Shown: positions 32,435 through 41,011 of the stretch, piece by piece
Numbering within the stretch: position 1 is the first letter of the stretch
Layout of the letters: every line of letters begins with the position of its first letter
Source of the DNA: UBA4744 sp963717135
GTDB lineage: Bacteria > Actinomycetota > Acidimicrobiia > Spongiisociales > UBA4744
Direction: 5' to 3'
DNA length: 64,000 bases
Assembly: GCA_963717135.1 (NCBI GenBank)
Contig: CAVQVN010000009.1
Coordinates: forward strand, 372,001-436,000
The notes under the pieces: generated by a model
The model's input: the letters and a program-made list of their open reading frames with translations, nothing else
Told to the model about the DNA's origin: nothing
Databases searched by the model: none
Position numbers and translations under genes: made by a program

Positions 32435-33661
32435 ATGGAAAAGGCGCTGAAGACCACCCCGCCCGGTCCGCAACTGGCGACGATCCTGTCCCGGATCGAC
32501 GTTACGAAACTGTCCGGATACGACCGGGTGGTGGTGTTGCAGGCTCACCGGAAGATGGCGTCGCACTACGCCGCCCATGTCTATCAGGCAATGGCCTCGA
32601 TCTCCGATGTGATGCATGAGCTGGACGACGACTACGAACTGGCCCACCGGGCAGCCGCCACCGAGATCCGGGCCGGTCTGTCGTTGACTCGCAGGGCGGC
32701 CGACACTGAGCTGGACTTCGCCCTCGATCTGGCCCGGCGTCTCCCCCGCGTCTGGAAGGCTCTTGCGGCCGGCGACATCGATGTTCCCAAAGCCCGGGTG
32801 ATCGTGAATGAGACCCACCACCTGTCGATCGCCACCGCCCGAGAAGTGGCCGGCCGGATCATCGGCGACGCTCCTCAGTTGACCACCGGTCAACTCCGGG
32901 TACGGATCGCCAAACTGTGTATCGCGGCCGATCCCGACGACGCCCAACAACGCTACGAGACTGCGGTCGAGGAACGACGGGTGGTCCTCGAAGCCAACCC
33001 CGACGGAACCGCCCACCTCACCGGATACGAGCTTCCGGCCGACCGGGCGATGGCCGTCAGCCGCAAGATCAACCGGCTGGCCCGGCAGCTCAAGACCCGC
33101 CATGAGCAACGCACCATCGACCAGTTGCGCGCCGACGTCTTCTTGGACCTGCTGGAAGGCCGCCACATAGGTGGTCGGATCCACGACCGCGGAGTCGTGG
33201 ACCTCCAGGTCGACCTCACCACCCTCGTCGGACTCACCGAGGCGGCCGGCGAACTGGCCGGATACGGCCCGATCGTGGCCGACATCGCCCGCCAGGTCAC
33301 CGAACAACAACACGAATCCCAATGGCGTTGGACGGTCACCGACCCCGACACCGGGCAGCTGCTTCACGAGGGCACCACCCGCCGGCGCCCGACCGGCCGG
33401 CAACGCCGGGCCGTCGAATCACGCGACCGGACCTGCGTATTCCCGGGTTGCCGCATGCCCGCCACCAACTGCGACCTCGACCACCGCGTCCCCTGGTCCC
33501 ACGGTGGACCAACCCGCCGCAAGTACCTCGCTCCCCTCTGCCGCCACGACCACGGCAACCGGCATCTATGTGGATGGACCTACCGTCCGTTGCCGACCGG
33601 CGACTACCTGTGGACCAGTCCGCTCGGCCACACCTACACCACCAGCGGTAAACCCCCGTAA
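32435..33661 (+). CDS. DUF222/13E12-type HNH endonuclease, SOS-regulated
   Basis: A 408-residue protein (412 if the ATG at 32423 is used). The first ~270 residues are the alpha-helical DUF222 region ('LARRLPRVWKALAAGDIDVP', 'KARVIVNETHHLSIATAREV'). The C-terminus is an HNH nuclease with 'CVFPGCRMPATNCDLDHRVP', 'WSHGGPT' and 'LAPLCRHDHGNRH', including the CxxC-type pair and catalytic histidines. The start at 32435 is preferred because 32423 lies inside the LexA palindrome and -10. Relatives in Mycobacterium (13E12 repeats) are known SOS genes. It may act on mobile DNA or at breaks; its target is unknown. Confidence 0.88.
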   Translation: MEKALKTTPPGPQLATILSRIDVTKLSGYDRVVVLQAHRKMASHYAAHVYQAMASISDVMHELDDDYELAHRAAATEIRAGLSLTRRAADTELDFALDLARRLPRVWKALAAGDIDVPKARVIVNETHHLSIATAREVAGRIIGDAPQLTTGQLRVRIAKLCIAADPDDAQQRYETAVEERRVVLEANPDGTAHLTGYELPADRAMAVSRKINRLARQLKTRHEQRTIDQLRADVFLDLLEGRHIGGRIHDRGVVDLQVDLTTLVGLTEAAGELAGYGPIVADIARQVTEQQHESQWRWTVTDPDTGQLLHEGTTRRRPTGRQRRAVESRDRTCVFPGCRMPATNCDLDHRVPWSHGGPTRRKYLAPLCRHDHGNRHLCGWTYRPLPTGDYLWTSPLGHTYTTSGKPP

Positions 33662-33966
33662 CCACAACTCCCCCTCGCACACCCGGTCCCCTCTGTACCG
33701 GTGGCACCGGCGTTCTGGTCCCGACCCGCTACCGAATCTGTCATACCCGGTTGGTAGCTTGCCGGTGGGGCATGCGAGGGGCGGGCACACCGTTGAATAG
33801 CGGCGACCGGGGCGCTCTGCGGGCCACCATCCTCGCCCTCGAGGAGGCGCTCAAGTAGCCGCAAGGCACCCGGCGCAGCATGACGCCAACGGCGACCCCG
33901 GCCGACTCAATGCAATCGCAGAAACCGGGGAGGTTTCTGGCGTGAGCCGGGAACGCGGCCGACAAA
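33662..33966. other. Intergenic stretch with no firm gene
   Basis: 305 bases between the HNH gene and the convergent pRiA4b-type gene. A 28-codon frame at 33772-33858 ('LRATILALEEALK') has a GGTGGGG before its ATG but is too short to support. No clear terminator was found. Confidence 0.45.
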
Positions 33967-34596
33967 TCAACCCCCCTGGGGGTTTCCGCCGTTGCCACTT
34001 CCTCGGTCATCCAGTCCGGTCGGCTCCGACCGGATCCACCCTCCCACCAGAAGGCTGAAGCGGATCGCCTCTTCTGCCTCTTCCATATCGAAACAGTTCG
34101 GGTCGAAACCGGGTGTCACCCACCCCATCAGTTCCTCACGTTCAGGATGATCCGGATTGCGCATGGCGTCCAACAAGTTCGCATATCCCCAGGGACCACC
34201 ACAATCCTCGGGCGGACAGGCCCGCCGCCCTGCCAGGCACACCGGATAGTTGGTAGAGCGCTTCAGCAGGGTGATCGCCTCGAGACGCACATCGTGCTCC
34301 CACCCATCACCAAAGTCGTAATCCCACCGCATCTTCATGCCCACTTTGGGAAGAACTACGTCGAGAACGTACTGCTCCTCGTCCAGGACATCGAACCCCC
34401 AATCGGGGTCGGGTACCCCATATTGACGGTCGCCCACTTCGAATAAATGGAGGTGTGTACCCATCCACCCCATGGCACCCACGAGCACCGCGGACAGCTC
34501 GGCCAGACTGACCTCAGACTCGACCAAGATGCGCCGCCAAACCGGTGGCTTCACGTCACGGAGGGTTACCTTGAGCTGATGGATGGTCTTCGCCAC
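33967..34596 (-). CDS. Plasmid pRiA4b ORF-3-like protein
   Basis: A 209-residue member of the pRiA4b ORF-3 family. 'IHQLKVTLRDVKPPVWRRIL' at the N-terminus, 'AMGWMGTHLHLFEVGDRQYG', 'WDYDFGDGWEHDVRLEAI' and 'CLAGRRACPPEDCGGPWGYA' are its hallmark blocks, all intact. The family occurs widely on chromosomes and plasmids; biochemical function is unknown. The three cysteines in the last block may bind metal. ATG start; nothing in the flanks suggests a plasmid here. Confidence 0.92.
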   Translation of the reverse strand: MAKTIHQLKVTLRDVKPPVWRRILVESEVSLAELSAVLVGAMGWMGTHLHLFEVGDRQYGVPDPDWGFDVLDEEQYVLDVVLPKVGMKMRWDYDFGDGWEHDVRLEAITLLKRSTNYPVCLAGRRACPPEDCGGPWGYANLLDAMRNPDHPEREELMGWVTPGFDPNCFDMEEAEEAIRFSLLVGGWIRSEPTGLDDRGSGNGGNPQGG

Positions 34597-34695
34597 TGCA
34601 CACTCCTCGAGACTCCCAACCTACTGTTCCACGCCATCAGACGCCGACGGGCTGCCGGCCTATCTCTGCTGATCTTCGATCCGGTCAACCCGCCT

Positions 34696-35985
34696 TCAAT
34701 TCCGCATCTCGAGGGAAAAGGTGTGAACCCGACCATAGGCTTGCCCCATCACCACCTGGATCTCGCCCGAGGTAATGCCGTAGACCAGCGACCATTGGGT
34801 GTGAGGCTGCGCAACCCGTTCGAGCAACCGCAGAGCACCATCGAAGTCGAGATCGCCCCCTCTCGATTCGAGTTCCTCCGTGATGGCGTCATAACGCTCG
34901 CACCGGCCTGCCGGTGATTCGACTGCAGATATGAGGAAGTTGGTGGCGTGGTGCCAGTCGGTCTGGGTCCGCAAGACGCGGATCTCCCCGGCGTGGTACT
35001 CGACCAGAGCGGCATCTCCTGCGGCGTCGGCCAGCAGAGGCTGCGCAACCCGTTCGAGCAACCGCAGAGCACCATCGAAGTCGAGATCGCCCCCTCTCGA
35101 TTCGAGTTCCTCCGTGATGGCGTCATAACGCTCGCACCGGCCTGCCGGTGATTCGACTGCAGATATGAGGAAGTTGGTGGCGTGGTGCCAGTCGGTCTGG
35201 GTCCGCAAGACGCGGATCTCCCCGGCGTGGTACTCGACCAGAGCGGCATCTCCTGCGGCATCGGCCAGCAGGTAGTGGAGCGGGGTCTGGCCCTCGAAAT
35301 CGACGTTGTAGCTCCTCATCAACTCGACCGCCTCTCCGACTGTGGCGGCCCCGTCGAGCGCCAACCGGATGATCCCGAGCGAGTCCACCGTCTCCCGGCC
35401 GGGGTCCACCGGCAGGTAGGCGTCGGGCACGGCCGCCATGCCAATCACGAGGCCGGCTTCGTTCATGCCGTCAAAGGGAATCGCGGGAGTGTCGAGCAAC
35501 CCGAGGAGTTGGCCGGGAGGCTTGCGCGTTAGGTCCGCAGAATCGTCACCGGGGAAGCCCAGGTAGGAGATATCGACCATCGACGCAGACGCATATCCAT
35601 CGGGCGGATGGTTGAAGAGGAGCAAAGCCGGGCTGAACTCCCAGTCAAAGTTACGGCCGAAGATCCTCGATCCAGGATCGGCCAGAGCCGCGAACAGCGA
35701 ACAGCCCCACGGTTCCTCATCGGTGGCCCCAATCGAGGCGAGCGCAGGCCCAGGGTCCGACGCCTGCCCCACCAGCGGCTCAGGTGCATAGTGGTGCATC
35801 GTGTAGAGCGGGTATTCATCCACCTGCTCCAGGCTGGCGAGGGTGGCGGCCTGTGCATCGGACAGGCCGAGAGCAGAGGCTGCCTCTTCGTCAAGCAATC
35901 GGGAACCCGAGCCGGGCTCCGGAGCGCACGCCACCAGACAAACGACCAGGGCCACGCACCCGAACAACGGGCTCCTAACTCCCAT
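34696..35985 (-). CDS. Lipoprotein, linear amide C-N hydrolase (Ntn/choloylglycine hydrolase-like) with internal duplication
   Basis: A 429-residue protein. A lipobox 'LVVCLVAC' places the acylated cysteine near residue 20. The likely nucleophile is the cysteine in 'EEPWGCSLFAALADPGSRIF', followed by 'GRNFDWEFSPALLLFNHPP', as in C-N hydrolases of the choloylglycine/acyl-CoA:6-APA class. 'GMNEAGLVIGMAAVP' is a further family block. A 78-residue segment ('LADAAGDAALVEYHAGEIRV' to 'RLLERVAQP') occurs twice in a row, adding 234 bases; without it the length (~351) is normal. It probably hydrolyses an amide at the outer membrane face of the cytoplasmic membrane. Whether the duplicated form folds is doubtful. 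Confidence 0.78.
   Translation of the reverse strand: MGVRSPLFGCVALVVCLVACAPEPGSGSRLLDEEAASALGLSDAQAATLASLEQVDEYPLYTMHHYAPEPLVGQASDPGPALASIGATDEEPWGCSLFAALADPGSRIFGRNFDWEFSPALLLFNHPPDGYASASMVDISYLGFPGDDSADLTRKPPGQLLGLLDTPAIPFDGMNEAGLVIGMAAVPDAYLPVDPGRETVDSLGIIRLALDGAATVGEAVELMRSYNVDFEGQTPLHYLLADAAGDAALVEYHAGEIRVLRTQTDWHHATNFLISAVESPAGRCERYDAITEELESRGGDLDFDGALRLLERVAQPLLADAAGDAALVEYHAGEIRVLRTQTDWHHATNFLISAVESPAGRCERYDAITEELESRGGDLDFDGALRLLERVAQPHTQWSLVYGITSGEIQVVMGQAYGRVHTFSLEMRN
34803..35270 (-). repeat. Two near-exact 234-bp tandem repeats in the amide hydrolase gene
   Basis: Unit 1 spans 34803-35036 and unit 2 35037-35270; the offset is 234 bases throughout. By eye the only difference is G at 35026 versus A at 35260. 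The unit is exactly 78 codons, so the frame is kept. Both edges carry GAGG/CAGCAG, consistent with unequal crossing over at a short match. An assembly artefact should be excluded. Confidence 0.95.
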
Positions 35986-36039
35986 AGTGTGATCCTATCC
36001 GACGGCATCGGACGTCTTGGCCGGCCGTATCCTCGGTAC

Positions 36040-37164
36040 CTATCGGGCCACGGCGGCGGCGTCTTCCATGACCCGGAGCGTGTTCTCACCGAGGACCTTG
36101 CGGACCTCGCTCTCGCTCCACCCCCGGGCGAACAATTCGTCGGTGATGGCCGGATAACAGGAGACGTCTTCCAGACCGACCGGGGTCATCGTCATGCCGT
36201 CGAAATCCGACCCGAGCCCCACGGCATCCACTCCGGCCACCGCGGCGATGTGCTCGATGTGATCCACCACATCGGTCACCGATCCCCGGTCGAGTTGCAT
36301 CCCCGCTTCGACCCGTTCGATCTCCGCCGCGATGGCACTCTCGTCGCCGGCCAGTTCGGTGCGCAGGCGACGCCAGGTCACGAACATCTCCTCCATCGCC
36401 CGGGCGGTCTCGGCGACCACGAACCCGGGGAAGAACACGGCCATCACCACTCCCCCGCTCGCTCCGATCGCCGCCAGGACGTCATCGGGAATGTTGCGGG
36501 GATGGGGAGCCAGCGCCTGGGCGTTCGAATGGGAAGCGATGATCGGTGCGTCGCTCGCCGCCAGGGCGCTGCGCATCGTGGCCACCGACACGTGGGACAC
36601 ATCGACCAGCATCCCCAACCGGTTCATCTCCTTCACCACTCGCCGGCCGAAGTCGGTGAGGCCACCATGGGTCGGCCGGTCGGTGGCGGAATCGGCCCAG
36701 GGGAGGGTGTCGCTGTGGGTGAGCGTCATGTAGCCGACCCCCCGCTCGGCGAGGCGGTGCAGGTTATTGATCGAGCCCTCAATCGAGTGTCCGCCCTCGG
36801 CTCCCATCAGCGAAGCAATCTTCCCGTCTAGCCTGATGCTTCGGATGTCGGCAGCCGTTCGGGCCGGTTCGAGTCGCTCATCGTGAGCGATCAGCGCCTC
36901 GACCACCTCGATCTGGCGGACGGTGGCGGCAAAGGCGTCGTCGAGGTCGGCAGGGACGTAGACGGACCACCACTGCGCCCCCACTCCACCAGCCAGCATT
37001 CGGGGAACATCGGTGTGGAGGGCGGGCAGCGGTCCGGAAGGATCGAGGGTGGTCAGATCGGCGCCGGCCAGGGTCCGCAGCCGCCACGGCAAGTCGTTGT
37101 GCCCGTCGACGACCGGCAGCTCGGCATGGAGGCGACGGGTTCGATCCGAGTATTGAGCCGTCAT
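36040..37164 (-). CDS. Membrane dipeptidase (peptidase M19 family)
   Basis: A 374-residue zinc dipeptidase. Metal ligands are visible in 'VVDGHNDLPWRLR' (HxD), 'SLMGAEGGHSIEG' (bridging Glu) and 'DVSHVSV' and 'IIASHSNAQALAPHPRNIPD' (two histidines), with 'GLGSDFDGM' near the end. The ATG at 37164 has AGGAGGTG upstream; the frame also opens nine codons earlier. M19 enzymes cleave dipeptides, often with a C-terminal D-residue, so a role in peptide scavenging or peptidoglycan turnover is possible. It follows the amide-hydrolase gene's start by 54 bases on the same strand and may be cotranscribed with it. Confidence 0.92.
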   Translation of the reverse strand: MTAQYSDRTRRLHAELPVVDGHNDLPWRLRTLAGADLTTLDPSGPLPALHTDVPRMLAGGVGAQWWSVYVPADLDDAFAATVRQIEVVEALIAHDERLEPARTAADIRSIRLDGKIASLMGAEGGHSIEGSINNLHRLAERGVGYMTLTHSDTLPWADSATDRPTHGGLTDFGRRVVKEMNRLGMLVDVSHVSVATMRSALAASDAPIIASHSNAQALAPHPRNIPDDVLAAIGASGGVVMAVFFPGFVVAETARAMEEMFVTWRRLRTELAGDESAIAAEIERVEAGMQLDRGSVTDVVDHIEHIAAVAGVDAVGLGSDFDGMTMTPVGLEDVSCYPAITDELFARGWSESEVRKVLGENTLRVMEDAAAVAR

Positions 37165-37433
37165 CGCCACCTCCTGCGGGTTCTCGGGCAACCGACCACC
37201 GATCGGGGCAACCTTAGGCGCTTTGGGTCAACGGAAGGTTCTGAGGACCGCTTCGGGTGGTGGTAACCGGTGACCGGTCCGGATGGGTGTCCGTCTTTGT
37301 CTGCCGGCTCGGCGCATCCCGCTCGGGATGGTGCCGGACCCCCCAAGCTCGTCGACGTCTCCGAAGGTCATCCCTACGAGCAGCAGATCACCGGTTGGCC
37401 TTCCCATCCGGTCTCGTTTGGCTTCCTTGAGGG

Positions 37434-37856
37434 TCATGCTGCCTTCCGGGGTGCAATCAGGACCGGAACCATCGAGCGGGCCACGGCCCCCCGCCAACCC
37501 AGCCGGTTGGCGAGATCCCGGGGCATGGCAATGGTGGTGGGACCGGCTTTCTGGGCCCGGGCAAATACGGATCGGCTCGAGTAATCACCGTCGGTGACGA
37601 TGGCCGACGTGTCCAGGCCACCCACCCGAGATGAGTACATCCCGGCCAGCCGGTTGTAGTAGATCTCCCGGGCGTCGGGAAAGGTGAGGTTCTCGGCCTG
37701 GGCGAAGTTCTTGATGTCCTGCCCGGTCCTGGAGCCGACCAGGACGACAACGGTGGCCCGCCCTCCCCGATTGACGACTTCCTGGGCGAGGTCCAGGGTT
37801 GTGTTCCCGTCCCGGGCCGATTCGACCACGGCGACAATGTGTTCTTGGGTGTTCAT
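37434..37856 (-). CDS. UspA-like stress protein
   Basis: A 140-residue single-domain protein with a UspA-type fold: 'EHIVAVVESARDGNTTLDLA', 'RATVVVLVGSRTGQDIKNFA', and 'TTIAMPRDLANRLGWRGAVA' followed by 'VPVLIAPRKAA'. The normal ATP loop (G-2x-G-9x-G) is not apparent, so this would be a non-nucleotide-binding type. ATG at 37856 follows AGAAAGA. It lies 34 bases downstream of the TetR gene on the same strand and is probably its operon partner. Confidence 0.65.
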   Translation of the reverse strand: MNTQEHIVAVVESARDGNTTLDLAQEVVNRGGRATVVVLVGSRTGQDIKNFAQAENLTFPDAREIYYNRLAGMYSSRVGGLDTSAIVTDGDYSSRSVFARAQKAGPTTIAMPRDLANRLGWRGAVARSMVPVLIAPRKAA

Positions 37857-37890
37857 GTTCTTTCTCTTTTCTGTTTCATTGCTGTTTGGT

Positions 37891-38481
37891 TTATTGATCC
37901 TGTGGCCAGGAGACGGCAACGATGAGATCCCACAGGTACTCGTCGTCGATCGGGTCTCCGGTGAGGAGTATTCGGTAATAGACAGGACCCAGCAGGTGGT
38001 CCAGGATCAATTTGATCTCTTGATCGGAGGTCGCCGGATCGAAGATCCGGCGTACGATCCCGCCGGCGATGCTGCGTCGCTCGCTCCAGAACTGCCGGAA
38101 AGCTTCGGCCAGTTTCGGGCTGCGAGCCGACTCCCCGACGATCCCCGCCACGATCCCCCCAAAATCGGACTGCCGGTTCAAGCGCACGATGTCCTGGAGG
38201 AAGACGAACAGGGCGTACTTGGGATCCTCTTCGGCCGGAACCGGAACGTTCTCGGCGGCCAGCACCGAGAGCAGATGTCCGACCAGGTCCTCTTTCGACT
38301 TCCAGCGCCGGTAGAGGGTGTCCTTGCCCACCCCGGCCGTGCGGGCAATCTCCTCCATCGAAGTGCCGGTGAAACCCTTACGGGCCAGGACCGATCGGGC
38401 CGATTCGAGGATGGCGCGGTCGATCGCCGGATCACGGGGGCGTCCCCGCCGGGGCGGGCTGGACTCTGTACTGGCCGGCAT
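37891..38481 (-). CDS. TetR family transcriptional regulator
   Basis: A 196-residue TetR-family repressor. The N-terminal helix-turn-helix is 'AILESARSVLARKGFTGTSM', 'EEIARTAGVGKDTLYRRWKS', preceded by the usual 'RRGRPRDP' arm. The C-terminal ligand/dimer domain is ordinary ('LDHLLGPVYYRILLTGDP'). It is the first gene of a leftward pair with the stress-like protein and is divergent from nagA. An inverted repeat right before its ATG (38485-38499) suggests autoregulation. Confidence 0.92.
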   Translation of the reverse strand: MPASTESSPPRRGRPRDPAIDRAILESARSVLARKGFTGTSMEEIARTAGVGKDTLYRRWKSKEDLVGHLLSVLAAENVPVPAEEDPKYALFVFLQDIVRLNRQSDFGGIVAGIVGESARSPKLAEAFRQFWSERRSIAGGIVRRIFDPATSDQEIKLILDHLLGPVYYRILLTGDPIDDEYLWDLIVAVSWPQDQ

Positions 38482-38484
38482 ATC

Positions 38485-38499
38485 GGTATTTATAATACC
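38485..38499 (-). promoter_or_regulatory. Inverted repeat at tetR promoter
   Basis: GGTATT (38485-38490) and AATACC (38494-38499) are perfect arms around TAT, four bases from the tetR start codon. On the minus strand the same stretch has TATTAT, usable as a -10, with TTTACC about 16 bases further upstream. A TetR dimer here would block its own promoter. Confidence 0.45.
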
Positions 38500-38514
38500 A
38501 TACCGTCCCGTTTG

Positions 38515-38527
38515 GTAAAACGTTTTC
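38515..38527. promoter_or_regulatory. Weak match to the cluster's LacI-type operator, before nagA
   Basis: GTAAAACGTTTTC fits the 13-bp element GGCAANCGWTTWC at 11 of 13 positions and is itself nearly palindromic around the central CG. It lies in the tetR-nagA intergenic region, 131 bases before the nagA ATG. See the four better matches at 47048, 53490, 55464 and 63141. Confidence 0.35.
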
Positions 38528-38658
38528 AGTTACGACTGCAACCGACCGGTGATATCAGCCGGCTGGACCACTCGAAAATCCCCGGCCGGCCGGCTCAGGT
38601 CACCTGGCTACGATGTGCCGGAATCAGGTCACCCCTATTCCGGCTCCCGGGAGCACAC

Positions 38659-39753
38659 ATGAGACTTGGCGTGAAGGCAGCCCTGGTTGGCCAGGAAATC
38701 GTCCCTGGTGATGTCGCCATCAGCCAAGGCTTCGTTGAGAGTGTCGGCCTCGCCCCCGCCGGGAACGCCGGCCTGGCGGTGCCGGGGTTTGTCGATTTGC
38801 AGATCAACGGATTCGAAGGCGTCGATTTCGCGACCGCCGAACCCGACGACTACGAATTCGTCGCCGCTCGCCTCGCTGCGACCGGTGTAACGGCGTTCCA
38901 ACCCACCCTCATCGCCCTGCCGCCCGACAACTATCTGGCGGCCCTCGAACGGTTGGGGGCGGCCTCGATTAGATCGGGACGCATCCTCGGGATGCACCTG
39001 GAAGGACCTTTCCTCTCGCCGGCGCGATGTGGGGCTCACGATCCGGCCAACATGCTCGATCCCGATCTCGCTCTCACACGCAGGTTTCTCGAATCGGGGC
39101 TTGTCACGCACATGACCATTGCCCCCGAACTCCCCGGGGCGCTCGAGCTCATCGATCTGCTGGTCACATCCGGAGTAACGGTGGGTTTGGGCCATACAGA
39201 TGCCGATGCCGCAACTGCCAACGCCGCCTTCGATCGGGGAGCTCGATCGGTCACCCATATCTTTGGGGCGCAACGGCCTTGGAAACACCGCGATCCGGGG
39301 ATCAGCGGCGTCGCCCTGGTCCGAGACGACGTGTTCATAACTGCCATCGTTGATGGAGTGCATCTCGCCCCGGAAACGGTGCTACTCGCCGCTCGCTCTG
39401 CTCGGGAACGATTCGTGTTGATCACCGATGCCATTGCGGCCGCCGGACGGCCGGATGGTGAATACGCCCTCGGGGATCGGACGGTCATCCTCCGCGATGG
39501 TGCCTGCCGGCTCGAGAACGGCACCCTGGCCGGCAGTTCCCTCACCATGGATAGGGCCGTCAGAAATATGATCGAGCTCGGCTTCGACCCGCAACAGGCG
39601 CTCTCGGCTGCCAGCTCGGCTCCTTCGGAGCTGGCGGGCAGGCCCGAGTTGGGGACACTCGCTCCGGGTACCCCGGCCGATGTGTGCGTGCTCGATGATT
39701 CTTGCCTTGTCGTCCGGACCATGGTCGCCGGAAAAGAGACCTTCGCAGCCTGA
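38659..39753 (+). CDS. nagA: N-acetylglucosamine-6-phosphate deacetylase
   Basis: A 364-residue amidohydrolase. Visible motifs are 'PGFVDLQINGFEGVDF' (N-terminal barrel strand), 'GMHLEGPFLSPARCGAHDP' (metal Glu), 'VGLGHTDADA' (metal His), 'VTHIFGAQRPWKHRDPG' (second His) and 'VLITDAIAAAG' (catalytic Asp). NagA removes acetate from GlcNAc-6-P. The substrate loop differs from the common 'THLFNAM' wording, so a related N-acyl amino sugar phosphate may be the true substrate. The ATG at 38659 begins a protein of normal length although the frame is open far upstream. With nagB two genes on, it frames a small amino-sugar operon. Confidence 0.85.
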   Translation: MRLGVKAALVGQEIVPGDVAISQGFVESVGLAPAGNAGLAVPGFVDLQINGFEGVDFATAEPDDYEFVAARLAATGVTAFQPTLIALPPDNYLAALERLGAASIRSGRILGMHLEGPFLSPARCGAHDPANMLDPDLALTRRFLESGLVTHMTIAPELPGALELIDLLVTSGVTVGLGHTDADAATANAAFDRGARSVTHIFGAQRPWKHRDPGISGVALVRDDVFITAIVDGVHLAPETVLLAARSARERFVLITDAIAAAGRPDGEYALGDRTVILRDGACRLENGTLAGSSLTMDRAVRNMIELGFDPQQALSAASSAPSELAGRPELGTLAPGTPADVCVLDDSCLVVRTMVAGKETFAA

Positions 39754-39814
39754 CCTTGCCGCCGTCCAGTTCGGCTAAGTTGTCTATACAGGCACAGGAT
39801 CAGAGAGGACAGCC

Positions 39815-41011
39815 ATGAGTGGACATTTGATCACGATGCTCGGCACAGGTCTCATCGGCGACTTCTACACCATGACCCTGCACGGTCAGCGCGGCCGCGA
39901 CCGCGTCCAGGTGGTGTACTCACGCTCGGAGGAGCGCGGCCGGGTGTTTGCAGATCGGTGGGACATCCCCGAAGCGACCACGTCCCTCGAAGAGGCCATC
40001 AATCACCCCGCAACCGACGTCGTTGTGGTGGGACTCCCCAATTTCCTCCACGAGGAGGCTATCGCTCTCATCGCCGACACCGGCAAAGCCGTGTTGTGCA
40101 CCAAACCGCTCGCCCGAAACGCCGAAGAGGCCAGGCGCATTCTCGACAAGGTCGAAGCCGCCGGAATCTTCGCCGGATACCTCGAAGACCTCGTCTACAC
40201 CCCCAAGACCCTCAAAGCCCTCAACTCAGTACGCAGCGGGGTGATCGGTGATATCACCTGGGTACGGTCTCGGGAAACCCACCCCGGGCCGCACAGCGCC
40301 TGGTTCTGGGACAAGGAGAACGCCGGCGGAGGAGCCATCGTCGACCTGGGCTGTCACTGCATCGAGATCATCCGCAGCTACGTAGGAAAAGACAACCGGC
40401 CCGTCGAGGTCATGGCCTGGGCCGACACGCTGGTCCACCCGATCGAAGCCGAAGACAACGCGGTCGTGCTCATCCGATTCGAGTCGGGGGCGCTGGGACA
40501 GTTCGAGGTGAGCTGGACCTTCCGGGGCGGTATGGATCTCCGGGACGAAGTGGCCGGAACCGAGGGAACCATCTGGACGAACCACTTCCTGCGGACCGGT
40601 TTCGAGATGTACTCCTCCGGTGGCGGGCAAGGCTACGTCGCCGAAAAGATGGAATCGGCGGAAGGATGGCTCTTCCCGGTCGGCGACGAGGTTACCGAAC
40701 TCGGGTACGTCCACATGTTCAGGGACATGTTCAATTCGCTCGACACCGGCACCACTCCGCAAGAAACGTTCTACGACGGCTACATCGTCAACGCAGTGAT
40801 GGACGCCGCCTACCGGTCTGCCGAGACCCGTCAATGGGAACCGGTTGACGTTGAGTGGCGCGGGGGTACTACTCCACGTATTGCCAAGGAAGTGAGACGC
40901 CACGACGGGCACGCCATCGTCAAAGAAGAGATCCTCCCCGACGGCCGGTCCAAGCTGATCCTCAGCCACAAGAAAACCGGAGCAGTCTTCGATATCGTCG
41001 CCGGAGGGTGA
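39815..41011 (+). CDS. Gfo/Idh/MocA family oxidoreductase
   Basis: A 398-residue NAD(P)-dependent sugar oxidoreductase. The Rossmann loop is 'MLGTGLIGDFYTMTLHG', followed by 'VVVVGLPNFLHEEAIALIAD', 'AVLCTKPLARNAEEARRILD' (catalytic Lys) and 'GGAIVDLGCHCIEIIRSYVG' (active-site His). Such enzymes oxidise or reduce sugars, cyclitols or glycosides at one carbon. It sits between nagA and nagB and its stop overlaps the nagB GTG, suggesting it acts on the same amino sugar or a derivative. GAGAGGA precedes the ATG. Confidence 0.88.
   Translation: MSGHLITMLGTGLIGDFYTMTLHGQRGRDRVQVVYSRSEERGRVFADRWDIPEATTSLEEAINHPATDVVVVGLPNFLHEEAIALIADTGKAVLCTKPLARNAEEARRILDKVEAAGIFAGYLEDLVYTPKTLKALNSVRSGVIGDITWVRSRETHPGPHSAWFWDKENAGGGAIVDLGCHCIEIIRSYVGKDNRPVEVMAWADTLVHPIEAEDNAVVLIRFESGALGQFEVSWTFRGGMDLRDEVAGTEGTIWTNHFLRTGFEMYSSGGGQGYVAEKMESAEGWLFPVGDEVTELGYVHMFRDMFNSLDTGTTPQETFYDGYIVNAVMDAAYRSAETRQWEPVDVEWRGGTTPRIAKEVRRHDGHAIVKEEILPDGRSKLILSHKKTGAVFDIVAGG

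Noticed and set aside
33772..33858. 28-codon frame upstream of the pRiA4b-type gene
   Set aside because: A GGTGGGG precedes its ATG, but length and lack of any homologue impression make it unsupportable.
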